Part shown: positions 9,283 through 20,664 of the stretch, one piece after another | Numbering within the stretch: the first letter of the stretch is position 1 | How the letters are laid out: every line of letters begins with the position of its first letter | DNA from: Chaetoderma sp. LZ-2023a | Taxonomy: Eukaryota; Mollusca; Caudofoveata; Chaetodermatida; Chaetodermatidae | Direction: 5' to 3' | DNA: 64,000 nucleotides | Assembly (NCBI GenBank): GCA_034401795.1 | Contig: CM067369.1 | Coordinates: 94,804,536 to 94,868,535 of the forward strand | Notes under the pieces: generated by a model | Told to the model about the DNA's origin: nothing | Databases searched by the model: none | Seen by the model: only the letters and a program-made list of their open reading frames with translations | Program-made: the position numbers and the translations under genes

Positions 9283-11875
9283 TTACATAGAGTAGTGTGT
9301 GTGGAGTAAAGCCAGTCCATTCAATCTTTCCTGTCCCATCGTTGCACGGAAGTACAATTTTAGAAGTCCAAGTTCACTGTTAGATCGCTCACATTCGCAA
9401 GATGTAACCCCAAGGGTGCACATACTTCTTAGAATTTTATGGATAGTTGGATACTCTATATTATTACAGAAAATCAATGCGGTAGATGCTGTGGCAGGTC
9501 TTTCTGTTTCCAAGGTATCCTTCCAGAAATTCTTCCAGAGATCAATTTCTGCGTTAACAACTGCAAGCTGAAACAAGTCTAACTCTTCAAAAAATGACGA
9601 GAAATCTGATACCAATTTCTTTACATCAACTGATTTGTCAAGCATATTTGGCACGAGATACATGCACTTAACAACACTCTGACCTATTGTACTGAATCGC
9701 TCGTGCAGTTGTACAATTTGGTCATCCAGGTAAGGAAATGCAACAGTTCGTCTGTGGTAATCCTCTGCTGTATCTGCTGGCGTATTAGCACGCTTCGTTT
9801 GTCTGTCGCAGCGCCGAAGAATACATGGTTCAATGCCATGCTTATCAGTAAGTGTGTTGGCTTCTGTGAACCAGTCATTAAAGCGATTTTCAATATCTTC
9901 TCTGACAGATGAGATTGTATTAATTACATTCTGAACATTTGTGTATGCCCTTATGATGTGAGCTGTACGACTCTGAAGCCTCACACTGATACCTTTGGTA
10001 TAAGCCAAACAGTTCTTAACAATAACCATTGTGATGATAAATTGGTAACTAGTAACTGCATTGATATAAGATGTTGCATCAGATGACGTATCCCTAGTAA
10101 ATCCATTGGTTGTGCTCATTTCCTCCATAGAAGCAACTTTTGCAGGATATAGTGCAGTGAATGTTTCCAATGCATCATGTCTCTGGATGAAACGTGTTGT
10201 ACATGTATCTAAAAGTTTAGTTTTAGAACTACTTGGGAGTTTGTCATTAACCGACTTTTTCAAGTTTAAATTTCGTTTCGGTGAACAGTTGTGAAACAAC
10301 ACTATGTTTTCAGTAATGTCTATCATGTTTCGTACGAGGGGGCCACTTGCAGCTTTATTGGGACATAGGTTTAAGCAATGGCTAGCACAGTGCGTGTAAA
10401 CTGCTTTTGGGAACGTCTGTCTAATTATTGCAGCAACACAGTTTCTGATACCAGCCATATTTCCGGCACCATCGTATGTCTGGCTAACACAGTTCTTAAA
10501 GTCAATACCGATGTTAGTAACCGTCTCTTTAATGTACTCTGTAAGTTCACTACCTGTAGTCTGTCCCGTGACATTGATGAAACCGATATAACAGTTTCCT
10601 GAACCTTGCATTCTGAATCGACGTACCGTAAACATACAAAAATCTGCTCTTGATTGCAACGGTCAGCTTTTTCATCAGCAGAAACTGACAAGTAGTTAGC
10701 AGTCTTTACTTTTGCACTTAACTCGTCTCTTATGTAATCATTTAGAACCTCGATAATCTCATTTTGGATGGTCTTTGATCCATAATGGCAGTTCTTTGGT
10801 GCATTGTGTAGATAATCCTTTAAAACAGTATTTCCACTGGCATTTACAAAATCAACGAGAGCATTACAATTTGCATGGTTATGGCCTACTTATCTATGTT
10901 TCACATCATCCCGATGACCCCGTAATGCCACATTTTCGCGTCCGTACAGAATAACTATGTCTATCAGAGATTTAAATACAACACGGTTATGCTCTATATT
11001 TTGTGCTCGTTTACTAAGAATTTGTGATTTCACATCTTTAGGTTTATTATCCATTATAGACAAAAAGTTGATTGCTCGTTCCTTTGATATTTTATGTGTT
11101 TCCCTTGGGATCATATTATCAGAAACAAAGTGTTCACCGAGTTTTGCAGTGCCTCGTTGTATATACTTCAACACCAATGGCACTGTGGCAAGTGTACCAG
11201 GTTTCCCGTACTGATGGTCACCAAATAAGGTACAATAAATACATTAGGCTCCTTCACGAGCTGGCGAATACACTAAGCCATTGTATTTATCAAGCCATTC
11301 AAGCTGAAAACACCGCTATCTAACATTCTTTGAAGGTTTTTCTGCTTAGCGAAGCAGTGGAAATTTATAGGTTTTTGTAGGTTTAAAATTAATTCTAAGG
11401 AGTGTTATTTTGCTTCAATGTTTAGTTTGTCAATATTTGTGTCTTCAACATTCCAATATCGTTCAGTTTTACATCATTATTATAAGTAGGCAGTAGTGCT
11501 GCATCATCGTTGCTGATGGCACTGAAATTGTGACTAGTACCATCATGGGTAGAATTGTCAGTAATGGGATCAGAACAAGAAGGGCCTTTGTCACCATTGT
11601 CGGTCTCTGCAATTCCTTCATGGGTAGAATTGTCAATGGTGGGATCGGAACAAGAAGGGCCTTTGTCACCATTGGCGGTCTGTGCAAGTCCTTCGTGGGT
11701 AGAATTGCCAGTACTGGGATCGGAACAAGAAGGACCTTTGTCACCATTGTCGGTGTCTGCAATTCCTTCATGGGTAGAATTGTCAATGGTGGGATCAGAA
11801 CAAGAAGGGCCTTTGTCACCATTGGCGGTCTCTGCAATTCGCTGTCGCCTGAGAACATAATTGCAATTGTTTAAT
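9283..11875 (-). pseudogene. hAT transposase (TTF zinc finger, DUF4371, RNase H-like, dimerisation), broken
   Basis: Reading 11875 down to 9283, the domains follow the usual order. First comes a hydrophilic N-terminal region with four 25-residue repeats (11541-11845). Next is a TTF-type zinc finger around 11200-11310 (FQLEWLDKYN, LVYS, CIYCTLFG). DUF4371 follows (GRENVALRGHRDD near 10920; VSADEKADRCNQEQ near 10660), then the RNase H-like core (SQTYDGAGNMAG, HCASHCLNLC). The C-terminal hAT dimerisation motif is CECERSNSELGLLKL near 9380. Breaks: frameshift near 10600 (the last 458 codons are one open frame), in-frame stops at 10890-10892, 11244-11246, 11316-11318, 11346-11348 and 11415-11417, and a frame change near 11440. 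Family members cut and paste DNA; this copy cannot make a full protein. No start codon could be chosen. Confidence 0.93.
11541..11845 (-). repeat. 75-bp in-frame tandem repeat in the transposase N terminus
   Basis: Four units of 75 bp, starting at about 11544 and 11619 and onward, each containing 'ctttgtcaccattg' and 'gggtagaattg'. On the minus strand a frame without stops reads repeats such as TANGDKGPSCSDPTIDNSTH. The same frame continues into DDAALLPTYNNDVKLNDIG, which resembles the segment before the zinc finger in this transposase type. Because 75 is a multiple of 3, other frames are also open, giving spurious ORFs on both strands. Confidence 0.85.
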
Positions 11876-11879
11876 ATTT

Positions 11880-12400
11880 AAAGGTGATCAAAGATGTACT
11901 CAATTTTGATACCGTTTATGCAATGCTGTAGACTATATTAAATCTGACTGAAGGTTATTGCGGACTCAAAGAGCAACCAACCAAAATTACAAACTGAGAT
12001 TTTTGGATGTTTTACAGATTTTTTAAATGTTTTTTAGATTTTTCTGTTGCTCACCCCCCCCCCCCCCCCCCCCACACACACACCTCAGTGCACTGGCGTG
12101 GATCGCTCTATCTTATGCTAAAATTTGAGGCAAATCTGACCCGTAGTCTCCGAGATACAGCTGTGGACAGAGAGACAAAAAGACAGACTGGCAAACAAAC
12201 ATGCAGACACACATGCAGATAGACAAACAGTCCCAATTACAATACCCTCCACACCTCTCCCACCACATTCAGTGGGGCGATTGTAAAAATAAAAATTATT
12301 TTCAAATTATTTAACATCACTTATAATGTGGACGTGTAATGCTTATCGCAGCTTCCCCCTCCCGCTCACCCCACCCACCCCAACTCTTTCCCCACACACA

Positions 12401-12439
<39 letters not shown>

Positions 12440-13107
12440 GCACGCACTGACTTCACAAACACACCAAACATACATACATGTGTATAAGCTTAGAGGCATA
12501 ATAATAAAGAGTTTAAGAGGTCGAGAATTTCCTTCCAAGCATTTCACTAAGTAAGTTCATGAAAACAGACAAGGGATTAGATTTCCACCTCAAAATGTAT
12601 GAGACAGACTGTATATACTTTTCCTACGTCGCTCCCCATTCTTGGTCATGATGGAGCGTGGTTACGGTTAGGGCCTATTACGTAGGGCAATCTGGCGCCT
12701 AGATAATAATAATATAAATCCCTGAACTTAATTAGTCAATCGAAGCCAATGCCACATTGTTTCTTCCAAATTAGGCAAGCATTATACTGTATTATATTAT
12801 TGTACATACTTGTTGGGATGCTGAACATATGATCTAATATCTCGCTTAGCCACATGGCGCTTTCCTCTATCGAAAAACAATATAGCGTATGTAGGTTGAC
12901 TGGCGGACCAATCAAAATCATTGCATTATTTACTATTTTTAGAGCTGACTATTGATCATTGACACGCCGGCTTGTAGCATTTCGATACAGGGTGGTTGGC
13001 AAAGAACAAATTATGGAAGAAATAAATGTTGAAATTTTTATTTTTTGATCATGGCCACCCGAACACCCTCCTCCCCCCCCCCCCCCTCCACCATGGATCC
13101 GCCACTG
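11880..13107. other. hAT element 5' flank (upstream of transposase), with simple repeats
   Basis: It holds a poly(C) run at 12053-12073, an (ACGC)n tract at about 12399-12440 and another C run at 13071-13087. Segment 12120-12200 ('tccgagatacagctgtgg' then cagacagac-like repeats) resembles tail sequences of other invertebrate repeats. No first exon was recognised. Confidence 0.5.
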
Positions 13108-14184
13108 CATTTTGGTGTTACAATATGAATTGGTGTCTTTCCGGGAACCTTCACGTATATTTATCTCAGTAACCAACCAAGGTGCACACACTGTCGTTCT
13201 ACACAATGAAACTGACCTGACCTATGGCACCTGCAATTAATAGATGATGAGATCTCGAACTATCTAGCGATCCACCTTTATTAAAGAAATCAACATGATC
13301 ATTGGAAATGGTTCACTGAGATAAAAGCTGTTTACAAAGTAATACGTGCTGAGTGTGTGTCTTGAATTCCGGATTTTATGACACATAACTTGTGTCTGCA
13401 GAAGGAAGCTTTATGACCGAGACACGAGAAAGCCCTTTTCTATCGCATGCCCTATGTTTTCTTGAGATAGTTAATATAATTTTGTATGCGCATGTGTGTC
13501 ATTATGAGCTAGTGTCTGCTAGACCATTAATTGCCATTTTCCCGATAACCCTTTTCAGTCCTGATAAAACGGAAACTTGCTTCCAAAAGCGAGCCATTCT
13601 GAAAATACCAGATATATTGACATTACTTAGCTTGCCTAACATTTACACTATCCAAAAAACAAAGCATAATAGGACAGTGCTATGTTTCTATTAAACTATC
13701 TTCAGAAGAATCGGCAGAAAGGAAACTATGCAATTGAAGAAATGACATCTATTGAAATACAGAATAAATAAGTTAACATACATTCACTGGAGCTATAACC
13801 ACTAATGGAGTTGTTTTCATTATCGGCAACCCATAAAATCCATTTCCTTAGGGAATTGTTTGGTTCGAGACATAAAACGACAGCTTTGCGACCGCCTTAT
13901 GACTAAATTGCCAGTATCTATTATTCATGTTCTTTTTATTTGCAAGAAGGGAATCATTTTGGACACCTCCGATGCGCGCATACCGCTACTGTACAGTTCT
14001 TTATAATTTTCTTCTTTCTCCAAACATCCCGACTTCCATCTTTTCATTGTATCCGTGAGTTAACGATCTTGTAAACATGTACCCCTGAATATTATGCGTC
14101 CAGAATTCCCAAATTTTATTTCTATCAACCACACGAATGCTTTCCATGATAACCAACCTCATGACCCTCTCGATGATGGGCAGA
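13108..14184. repeat. Block A, copy 1 (middle part)
   Basis: Collinear with 49600-50645, including 'actatctagcgatccacc', 'caacatgatcattggaaatg' and 'gaaatgacatctattgaaat'. It is one of the better conserved stretches, with only a handful of changes per 100 bp. Frames are short in both copies and not conserved, so I see no gene. Confidence 0.9.
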
Positions 14185-14502
14185 AATGGACGAATCCAGT
14201 TTTAGCCTACTCCGCCCATCGCTAGCTAAGCTCCACCCACGTTTTGCCCATATTGCAAGTAAGCGATCCATGCACTCCCTGATTCTCAATTAAGCTGCTA
14301 AATTAGTTTTAAATTACTGTCTAAAAATTCAACAGAATGTATATTAAATAATAAAGACATATAATTCGTACGACAGACTATTACGCGTTTATGATGGACA
14401 AAAGCTCGTTATTCATGGCGTATATGATTATGACGTCAGCTTACATGTGAAGTAGTTGATTATGACGTCATATGATTTATTGATCAACTGAATTCCTCTA
14501 TT
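14185..14502 (+). mobile_element. Family M copy (paralogue at 50646-51021)
   Basis: The left end 'gaatccagttttagcc' and right end 'aactgaattcctctatt' are present. The central hairpin is mostly deleted. The CRE-like part keeps 'tatgacgtca'. It is shared by both copies of block A, so this insertion predates the duplication. Confidence 0.8.
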
Positions 14503-14649
14503 GTGTATTGTACTTGGCTGGATTGAGTTTGGATACTAGGTAGGAGTTCCTCACGCCCTCTCGTCTTGTGAACAATGCTTGCTCTTTTCAATCGACCCTT
14601 CAACGACTGTTTGTTCCTATTTACTATGAGGTGGTGCATGCTCTTGAAG

Positions 14650-15715
14650 TTCGGTAAGCACAGTAAGAAGAGGAATTGAGGGATCCGATCTGCCACTTAA
14701 ATATCCGAGGTAATAATTAATTACGTCACTTCTTACCTGATACCACAATCAAAATAGCAAAAAGTTCTTGTACGAAAATAGAAAGGTCCCTTACAAATGT
14801 GTATGAATTCTATATCTTTGAGGGATTTACACTTTTATAACATTCTGCTGATTACTTTGAAACTCGTTTGCCTCCGAGTAACAGCCTCAGCCAAATTAGT
14901 TTTAAAATATACAACAGTTTACCTTTATTGGTACCTTCTTATTTAGATGTTGGGAATTCGGGATTCACTAGTTTCAAAATCGATTCCAAGGCACATATTA
15001 AGCATACAGCTAGAAATGGGCGGGCCATAACTAAAAATGGACGCATTCATTCTCCCGTTGTTTTTTTATATTGAAGTCCATTTGTCTTTAACAATATTGC
15101 AATGAATGTGATTCAAATTGCAGCGGTCGTTATCCTCAGGTTCTCTGTTTATAATTTATCCACATTCATAATTTTGCTCTCTGTTGCAACTGCACCCCCG
15201 TGCTGTTATATCAGCTCCACATTCAATGTGGGTTAACTTCTCCAGTTGTTCTCACAATCCCTAGGCAAAAGGGTATATCCAGGTCAACCTCTTGTCATAC
15301 GCGTCACAACACAGGGTAGATTAGTGTTATCTTATATATGATGTAATATCCTTTATTAGAACGATGGTATATTTATGGCTTTCTTGACACAGTGAATGTA
15401 GCATAAGTAGTTTTTATCTTGTTGAATTTAATAATCAACTTTTCTAGATGTTCCTCTATATTCTGATGTTTTTCCAGTTCCCACATGTTCCTCTCAACTG
15501 TATAAATAGTTGCCTTGCCTTTACGGGCTAATATGTTAATTACATTCATGTATATTGCGAACTGAATAAGGGACAGCGGTCTGCCATGTGGTACACCACA
15601 GTAGATACGCTTGCATGCAGATGCACATTTGACCTTGTCTTCTCTCTTTCCCATTGTGATAGTGAAGTCATCTATCGAATCATGTATAGATTTGCTTTAA
15701 TTTGTACCCGGTTGC
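14650..15715. mobile_element. Copy-1-specific insert of about 1.1 kb
   Basis: The paralogue passes directly from 'gaggttttgcatgc' (about 51150) to the 'gcctgcctacc' run, while here about 1.1 kb intervenes. It contains a reverse-orientation family M fragment (14838-15060, ending 'aactaaaaatggacgcattc') and an RT-like fragment (15373-15654). The exact boundaries are approximate. Confidence 0.6.
15373..15654 (-). pseudogene. Possible reverse transcriptase fragment
   Basis: A 93-codon minus-strand frame contains GVPHGRPLSLIQFAIYMN, which resembles the non-LTR RT motif with GVPQGSPLSP..LF..Y. About 45 residues later IKFNKIKTTYATFTVSRKP resembles the segment with lNxxKTxxxxF downstream of the catalytic box. 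The expected YADD box is not visible. This is a weak match by eye. It is the only coding-like signal in the 1.1-kb insert. Confidence 0.45.
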
Positions 15716-15955
15716 CTGCTTGCATGCCTATCCGCCTGTTTGTGTGCCTGCCTGCCTACCTTCCTGCATGCCTGCATGTTATTTAGTAGAAAAACGTCGT
15801 ACCGGAGGTTATTTAATTTCTTAACAATGTTCTGGAGAAGCTTGTTGGTGACATCATCTGCTTCGGATGATCTATTTAGACTCCATCTGACTGATAATCA
15901 AATTCAGATCCATTACACCTTGTTTATCACATTCGATTATCTCATTTCTCGATTG

Positions 15956-16339
15956 CAATGGACCTGTCCGATTTGTCCATCCATCCATCATATGACGTCA
16001 CATGATGTCATAATCAACAAAGTGACGTGTAGGATGACGCATAAATTAATTATGGCATGAATGCCTCTATTTAGTCCGTCTTTAATGTTTAATAGTCCGA
16101 CACGATTTACGAATTTCTTGATACTTTAAAATGCAATCTGTTGAATATTTCGAAAGTAATTTGGCTCGGTGCTGTTGCTGTCAAATTAGTTTTAAAATGT
16201 TTAACAGCTTACCTGTATAGTTTTCGTGAAAGTGATTTATTAGGGAGTTCAGGGATTGATCGACCCCGACATGAGCGGGCAGTGGGTGGAGCTTAGCTAG
16301 AGATGGGCGGGGCGTAGCTAAAACTGGAAAGGTCCACTG
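15956..16339 (-). mobile_element. Family M copy, reverse orientation
   Basis: It begins 'caatggacctgtccg' and ends 'ctaaaactggaaaggtccactg'. It carries 'tgatgtcataatcaacaaag' CRE-like repeats at the left, and the arm 'ctgttgaatatttcgaaagt' of the central hairpin. The paralogue is at 51403-51822. Confidence 0.85.
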
Positions 16340-16875
16340 TCATACGACAAAGTACTATCTAGGCGATCGTTGTTTATAAGAGAATGTTAGAACGTCACCA
16401 AAATATTTTATATTCTTAATTCGAGTAACATTTTAAATTAAAATAGAGAAAGCATTTTTACTCACGTTAACACATGTGATGGGCCTATCTTTACGAAAAC
16501 AGGCACATCTGCGCCTTTTCATTCTATCACTATCTTTGTAACTGTGCATGATAGATGCAGACATTTTAACCGTTGCATTGATATAGTTCAAGTATTAGCA
16601 AGTGGTGTGTCGTGGCGCTGAAAACGAACATAGCAAAATGGCGCGTTCAAACGGTTTCAGGAATCGACTGTGTTGAAAAGTTGGTCAAAATCGCAGGTTA
16701 TAAGAGAAATAGAATCTCAAATCTTATATAACTATTATTAACCTAGTTAAAAATTATCACTTTTCATTCGCTAAAACTCATGCAATACAATACTTCTTGA
16801 CTCGGTTGATAACAGCCATGAGAATTTGGACCTCGTTGCAGATCCTCTATTTACATACTGAATACTCACGATGCG
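16340..16875. repeat. Block A with family H segment, copy 2
   Basis: Segment 16540-16840 is a second, diverged copy of the roughly 550-bp family H unit seen at 8000-8590, including 'gtgtgtcgtggcgctgaaaa' and 'gactcggttgataac'. The hairpin (about 16716-16836) pairs poorly here. Collinear with 51823-52416. Confidence 0.75.
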
Positions 16876-18010
16876 TTCCCAGATAGGATTACTACGCTTG
16901 GCCAACGTTGGCGATGGGTTGGCACGGCTGCTATTGGATATTTGTCATTGGGCCAATGTTAGCAATTGGTTGGCGCGTCGATGTTTGCAATAAAGTGCTG
17001 GGCCAACTTTGACAAATGGGTGGCTAAAGTACAGTTGGGTTACAATGACTGGGCCTACGTTGGCCCAACAACTTATAGCCAATGTATACTATAAATGCTA
17101 TATACATGCATTGGGCCAATGTTGGCATGACAGTGGCAAAATGACAGTTGGGTTAGAGTTGTTGAGCCAATGATGACCCAACCACTATACTATAAATGTT
17201 ATATGCATGCGTTGGGCCAACGTTGGCATACCAGTGGCAACATTATAGTTGGGTTATGGTCGCTGGGCCAACGTTGGCCCCACACGTTATAGCCAATGAA
17301 TTTAATAACATACATTGCACATTAGGGTAATGCTCAGGCTACTATTTGTTATATAAGGCCAGTAAATCAATGTAGCCCTATTTGCTAACTATTTTGGTCG
17401 ATAGCATTAAAAACATTTTCATTATTCTTTATTTAATGGATTGGGTTAAGACCATTTTAGGAATAACGCGATGGAGGTTATTTTTATAGTAAGCCGTCCT
17501 CCATCTGAAAGCAATTATGCGGTCTAATTATTATCTCCCCTTTAAATACTGCTATCCTGTAATATAATTTAAATATGACTTTTGACAACCATCATAAGAA
17601 TGTGGCAATCTCCTGTGAATAATGCGAAATCGTCATAAATAATATTAGTATGAAATACTGCGCAAACCAACTCTTTAGTTCGATAAGGTACCTGGTAAAC
17701 AGGTTTGACACATTTCTTTATATGTGCCCCTCAATTTGCTAATGTACTAAACATATTTCATATATTTCTTAAAATTTAATACGTTTGCCCAACATTAGAC
17801 CAATGAGCAGAATGCTATTGGGCCAACGTAAATATTCAATGTTGACCCAATGTTATGTGACGTATGGTGCGCAAACGTTGGGTGGACGTGTTGGCCCAAC
17901 ATGTTGGACCGACGTTATACCAATGAGCAGAATGACAACCAACGGTGGGCCAATATTACAACATACATTGTGTCAACGTTGACCCAACCTAGTATTGCTA
18001 TCTGGGTTGT
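16876..18010. mobile_element. Family G TIR element with GGGCCAAC palindrome arrays
   Basis: The left end 'cccagataggattactacgc' and the right end 'tagtattgctatctggg' are inverted complements, marking TIRs. Inside each end lie irregular repeats built on the palindromic unit TTGGGCCAACGTTGGCCCAA (for example 16950, 17060, 17215, 17270, 17880-17960), alternating with 'atgcatgcgttgggcc' and 'cttatagccaatgta'. The middle (17290-17780) has no recognisable transposase. The paralogue is 52417-55715. Confidence 0.8.
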
Positions 18011-18742
18011 TAAGTAAATTGTGGTTGTTCGATTGCTTATACACCATTTTATTGACAAGTTGTGTGTCATCACATATTAATTATCCATCAAACTGATGTT
18101 CAGCACAGGGCACGATTATGGATCTGCAGGCACGATGTTGTATTTGAGCGTGACAAGCGCCTCATATGTAGCAATTAACATATTAATGTAGAATGGATTA
18201 CTCAGTGCTGATTGTGGTAGAAAGGTATGTTTAATTGAAAAAATACATTCAGCCGACAATAACAGTACTATAGCCATAGATGTCATATATACTGGATTTA
18301 CTGAACTGACGTCATCGTCGGTCACGACAACTAGCCCCATAATGGGGGCATGCGCATGATACGATATGTATGATTATTGCCGTCGGCTAAGATCAGATAT
18401 GTTATCGAGGTAACCCGCCTACCCCGATTAAATATCCGAACGCCCGAGAGTATAGTCGGATAACGGTATCATGTGGTACAAATTCTACACGCTTACCCCT
18501 GCTTCAAGCGAGAGTAAAAGTGCACGCAGGCGTAGAGAGGTAAATGAGCCACGTATTACCATTCATTCGAATACCCCCAACAACGTATCCGAACCGAGCC
18601 GTAGAGTGAGCAGGCGCATAACTTCACGATGGGGTTAGTTGTCGCGACCGCCAACAACGTCAGTTCAATAAATCGCCAGTACGCCTGACGGGATATTTTC
18701 AGATTTTGATGCGTCGAAGCAAGATTTCACTAACAGCTGTTC
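18011..18742. repeat. Block A, copy 1 (right part)
   Basis: Collinear with 55716-56757: 'ttatacaccattttattgac', 'atgttgtatttgagcgt', 'gaacgcccgagagtata' and 'cgccagtacgcctga' occur in both. No gene was recognised. Confidence 0.85.
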
Positions 18743-18982
<240 letters not shown>

Positions 18983-19681
18983 TTCATTTTATCTTGGCAT
19001 TTTCTCAGAAAAGCAGTGAATCGCGGAATTTTTTAAGATTCTTCTCATTCTTATGACTACTGCACAGTTACTGAGCCAGTCATTCCAGTGATAAATTTTC
19101 AAAAATTGTCTTTAATTGACTGTCTGTCTGTTGGAGTCTAACATCTCGGCATGTCTTCACCCTATAGGGACTAAATTTGGACACATGCTTCCGTATATCA
19201 AGGGGATGGACAAATAATGTTGAAGTCATGAGGTCATAGTTCAAGATCAGTTTGAACTTGGTATAAAACTCGACCTTTAAGGTAAATTTTTCGTTTAGCT
19301 TAATATATCGTCCTATATCTCGGCATGGTTTCAGCTTATTTGGACTAAACTTGAACACATGCTTCATAGTATCAATGGGATGAAACACAGTGATAGTGAG
19401 GTCAAAGGTCAAGGTCACTGCACCATTCGACTTGTAAAAATGCAGACTAAGAGTACCTGCAGATTCTTCTGCTTAACTCATTTTGCCTTTATTACAGAAT
19501 TGACTAAATCCTTTGGAAATGCATAATGGCAAAATTATTCCGACAGCGTAACACTGATGTCTAATAACACGTAATCTACCATTGTTTTCAAATGCTCTAT
19601 GCTAACAAATGAAGGATATATGCATAGAAATATCCATGTCGTGCATCCGTTCCTGTGTGTAAGGCCGGCAAACCGATAACA
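18983..19681. repeat. Family F fragment and block A end
   Basis: Positions 19060-19110 hold the right half of family F ('gagccagtcattccagtg'). Positions 19110-19440 match 57730-58070: 'catctcggcatg', 'ttggacacatgcttcc', 'tcatgaggtcatag' and 'ggtataaaactc'. Collinearity stops at about 19440, where a 6.4-kb segment specific to copy 1 begins. Confidence 0.75.
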
Positions 19682-19682
19682 G

Positions 19683-19965
19683 AATGGACCTTTCCAGTTT
19701 TAGCTATTGTCCGCCAATCTATATCTAAGATCCACACACACCTCGCTCGTGTTGGGATCGATCGATCTCTGAACTCGATGACTATCAATTCCCAGAAAAC
19801 TGTACAGATATGTTGTTGAATATTTTGAAACTAACTTGACTGGGTGCTGCTGCTCCCTATGGCAGCAACAGCAATAGCGCTCAGTTAAATTAGTCTCAAA
19901 ATATTCAACAGAATGGTTATTGAATGGTAAAGAATACAATTCGTACAATGTGTCGGACTACTAAG
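19683..19965 (+). mobile_element. Family M copy, 3' truncated by GA repeat
   Basis: The left end 'aatggacctttccagtttta' is intact. The central hairpin arms are 'gttgaatattttgaaactaa' and 'ttagtctcaaaatattcaac'. The right third is missing, replaced at about 19966 by a (GA)n array. Confidence 0.85.
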
Positions 19966-19970
19966 CGCAC

Positions 19971-20029
<59 letters not shown>

Positions 20030-20187
20030 TGGAGAGGGAGAGGGAGAGCGAGAGCGAGAGCGAGAGGGAGAGAGGGAGAGGGAGCGGGAGGGGTTGAAGG
20101 AGGGAGGGGGAGAGAGAGGGGAGAGAGAGAGAGAGAGGGAGAGAGGGAGAGATGGAGGGGGGAGGGAGAGAGAGCGAGAGCAAGAGC

Positions 20188-20218
<31 letters not shown>

Positions 20219-20350
20219 AGAGGGAGAGCGAGAGCAAGAGCGAGAGAGAGAGGGAGGGAGAGAGGGAGGGATGGAGGGAGGGAGGGGGAGGGAGAGAGGG
20301 AGAGGGGTGGGGGAGGGAGGGAGGGAGGGGGAGAGATAGGGCGAGAGGGA

Positions 20351-20419
<69 letters not shown>

Positions 20420-20626
20420 AGGGAAGGGAGGGAGGGATGGAACGGAGGGAGGGAGGGAGAGCGGGAAGAGAGAGAGAGAAAGAGAGAGGGAGGGAGGGAA
20501 GGGAGGGAGGGAGAGAGAGAGAGAGAGAGACGGAGAGGGAGAGTGAGAGGGAGAGGGAGAGGGAGAGAGGGAGAGAGAGAGAGAGAGAGCGAGGTAGGGA
20601 GGGAAGAGGAGGGGATGGAGAGAGAG

Positions 20627-20660
<34 letters not shown>
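19966..20660. repeat. Long purine (GA/GGGA/GGAG) array, about 690 bp
   Basis: An essentially all-purine plus strand over almost 700 bp, made of GA, GGGA, GGAG and GCGA units with internal higher-order copies. The 202- and 284-codon frames across it are translations of the repeat (RERERE or SLSLSL). Such polypurine mirror tracts can form triplexes. Confidence 0.97.

Positions 20661-20664
<4 letters not shown>

Larger units (their letters stand above)
8669..13107 (-). mobile_element. hAT DNA transposon (ZMYM/DUF4371 type), decayed
   Basis: A 4.4-kb element with hAT-style termini. The left end CAGGGGCGGATCCA and the right end TGGATCCGCCACTG are inverse complements with one mismatch. It interrupts block A: the empty site in copy 2 (about 49590-49602) reads 'gtgcttttgtgttac', while here 'cacttt' and 'catttt' flank the element. 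These look like decayed target duplications, but a clean 8-bp TSD is not visible. It encodes one minus-strand transposase, now broken. Confidence 0.92.

Noticed and set aside
9299-10602. Several plus-strand frames of 60-90 codons
   Set aside because: Shadows of the minus-strand hAT transposase.
16876-18010. CRISPR-like array from regularly spaced GGGCCAAC repeats
   Set aside because: Units are palindromic, irregularly spaced and diverged, the 'spacers' are themselves repeated, and the context is eukaryotic with no cas genes.
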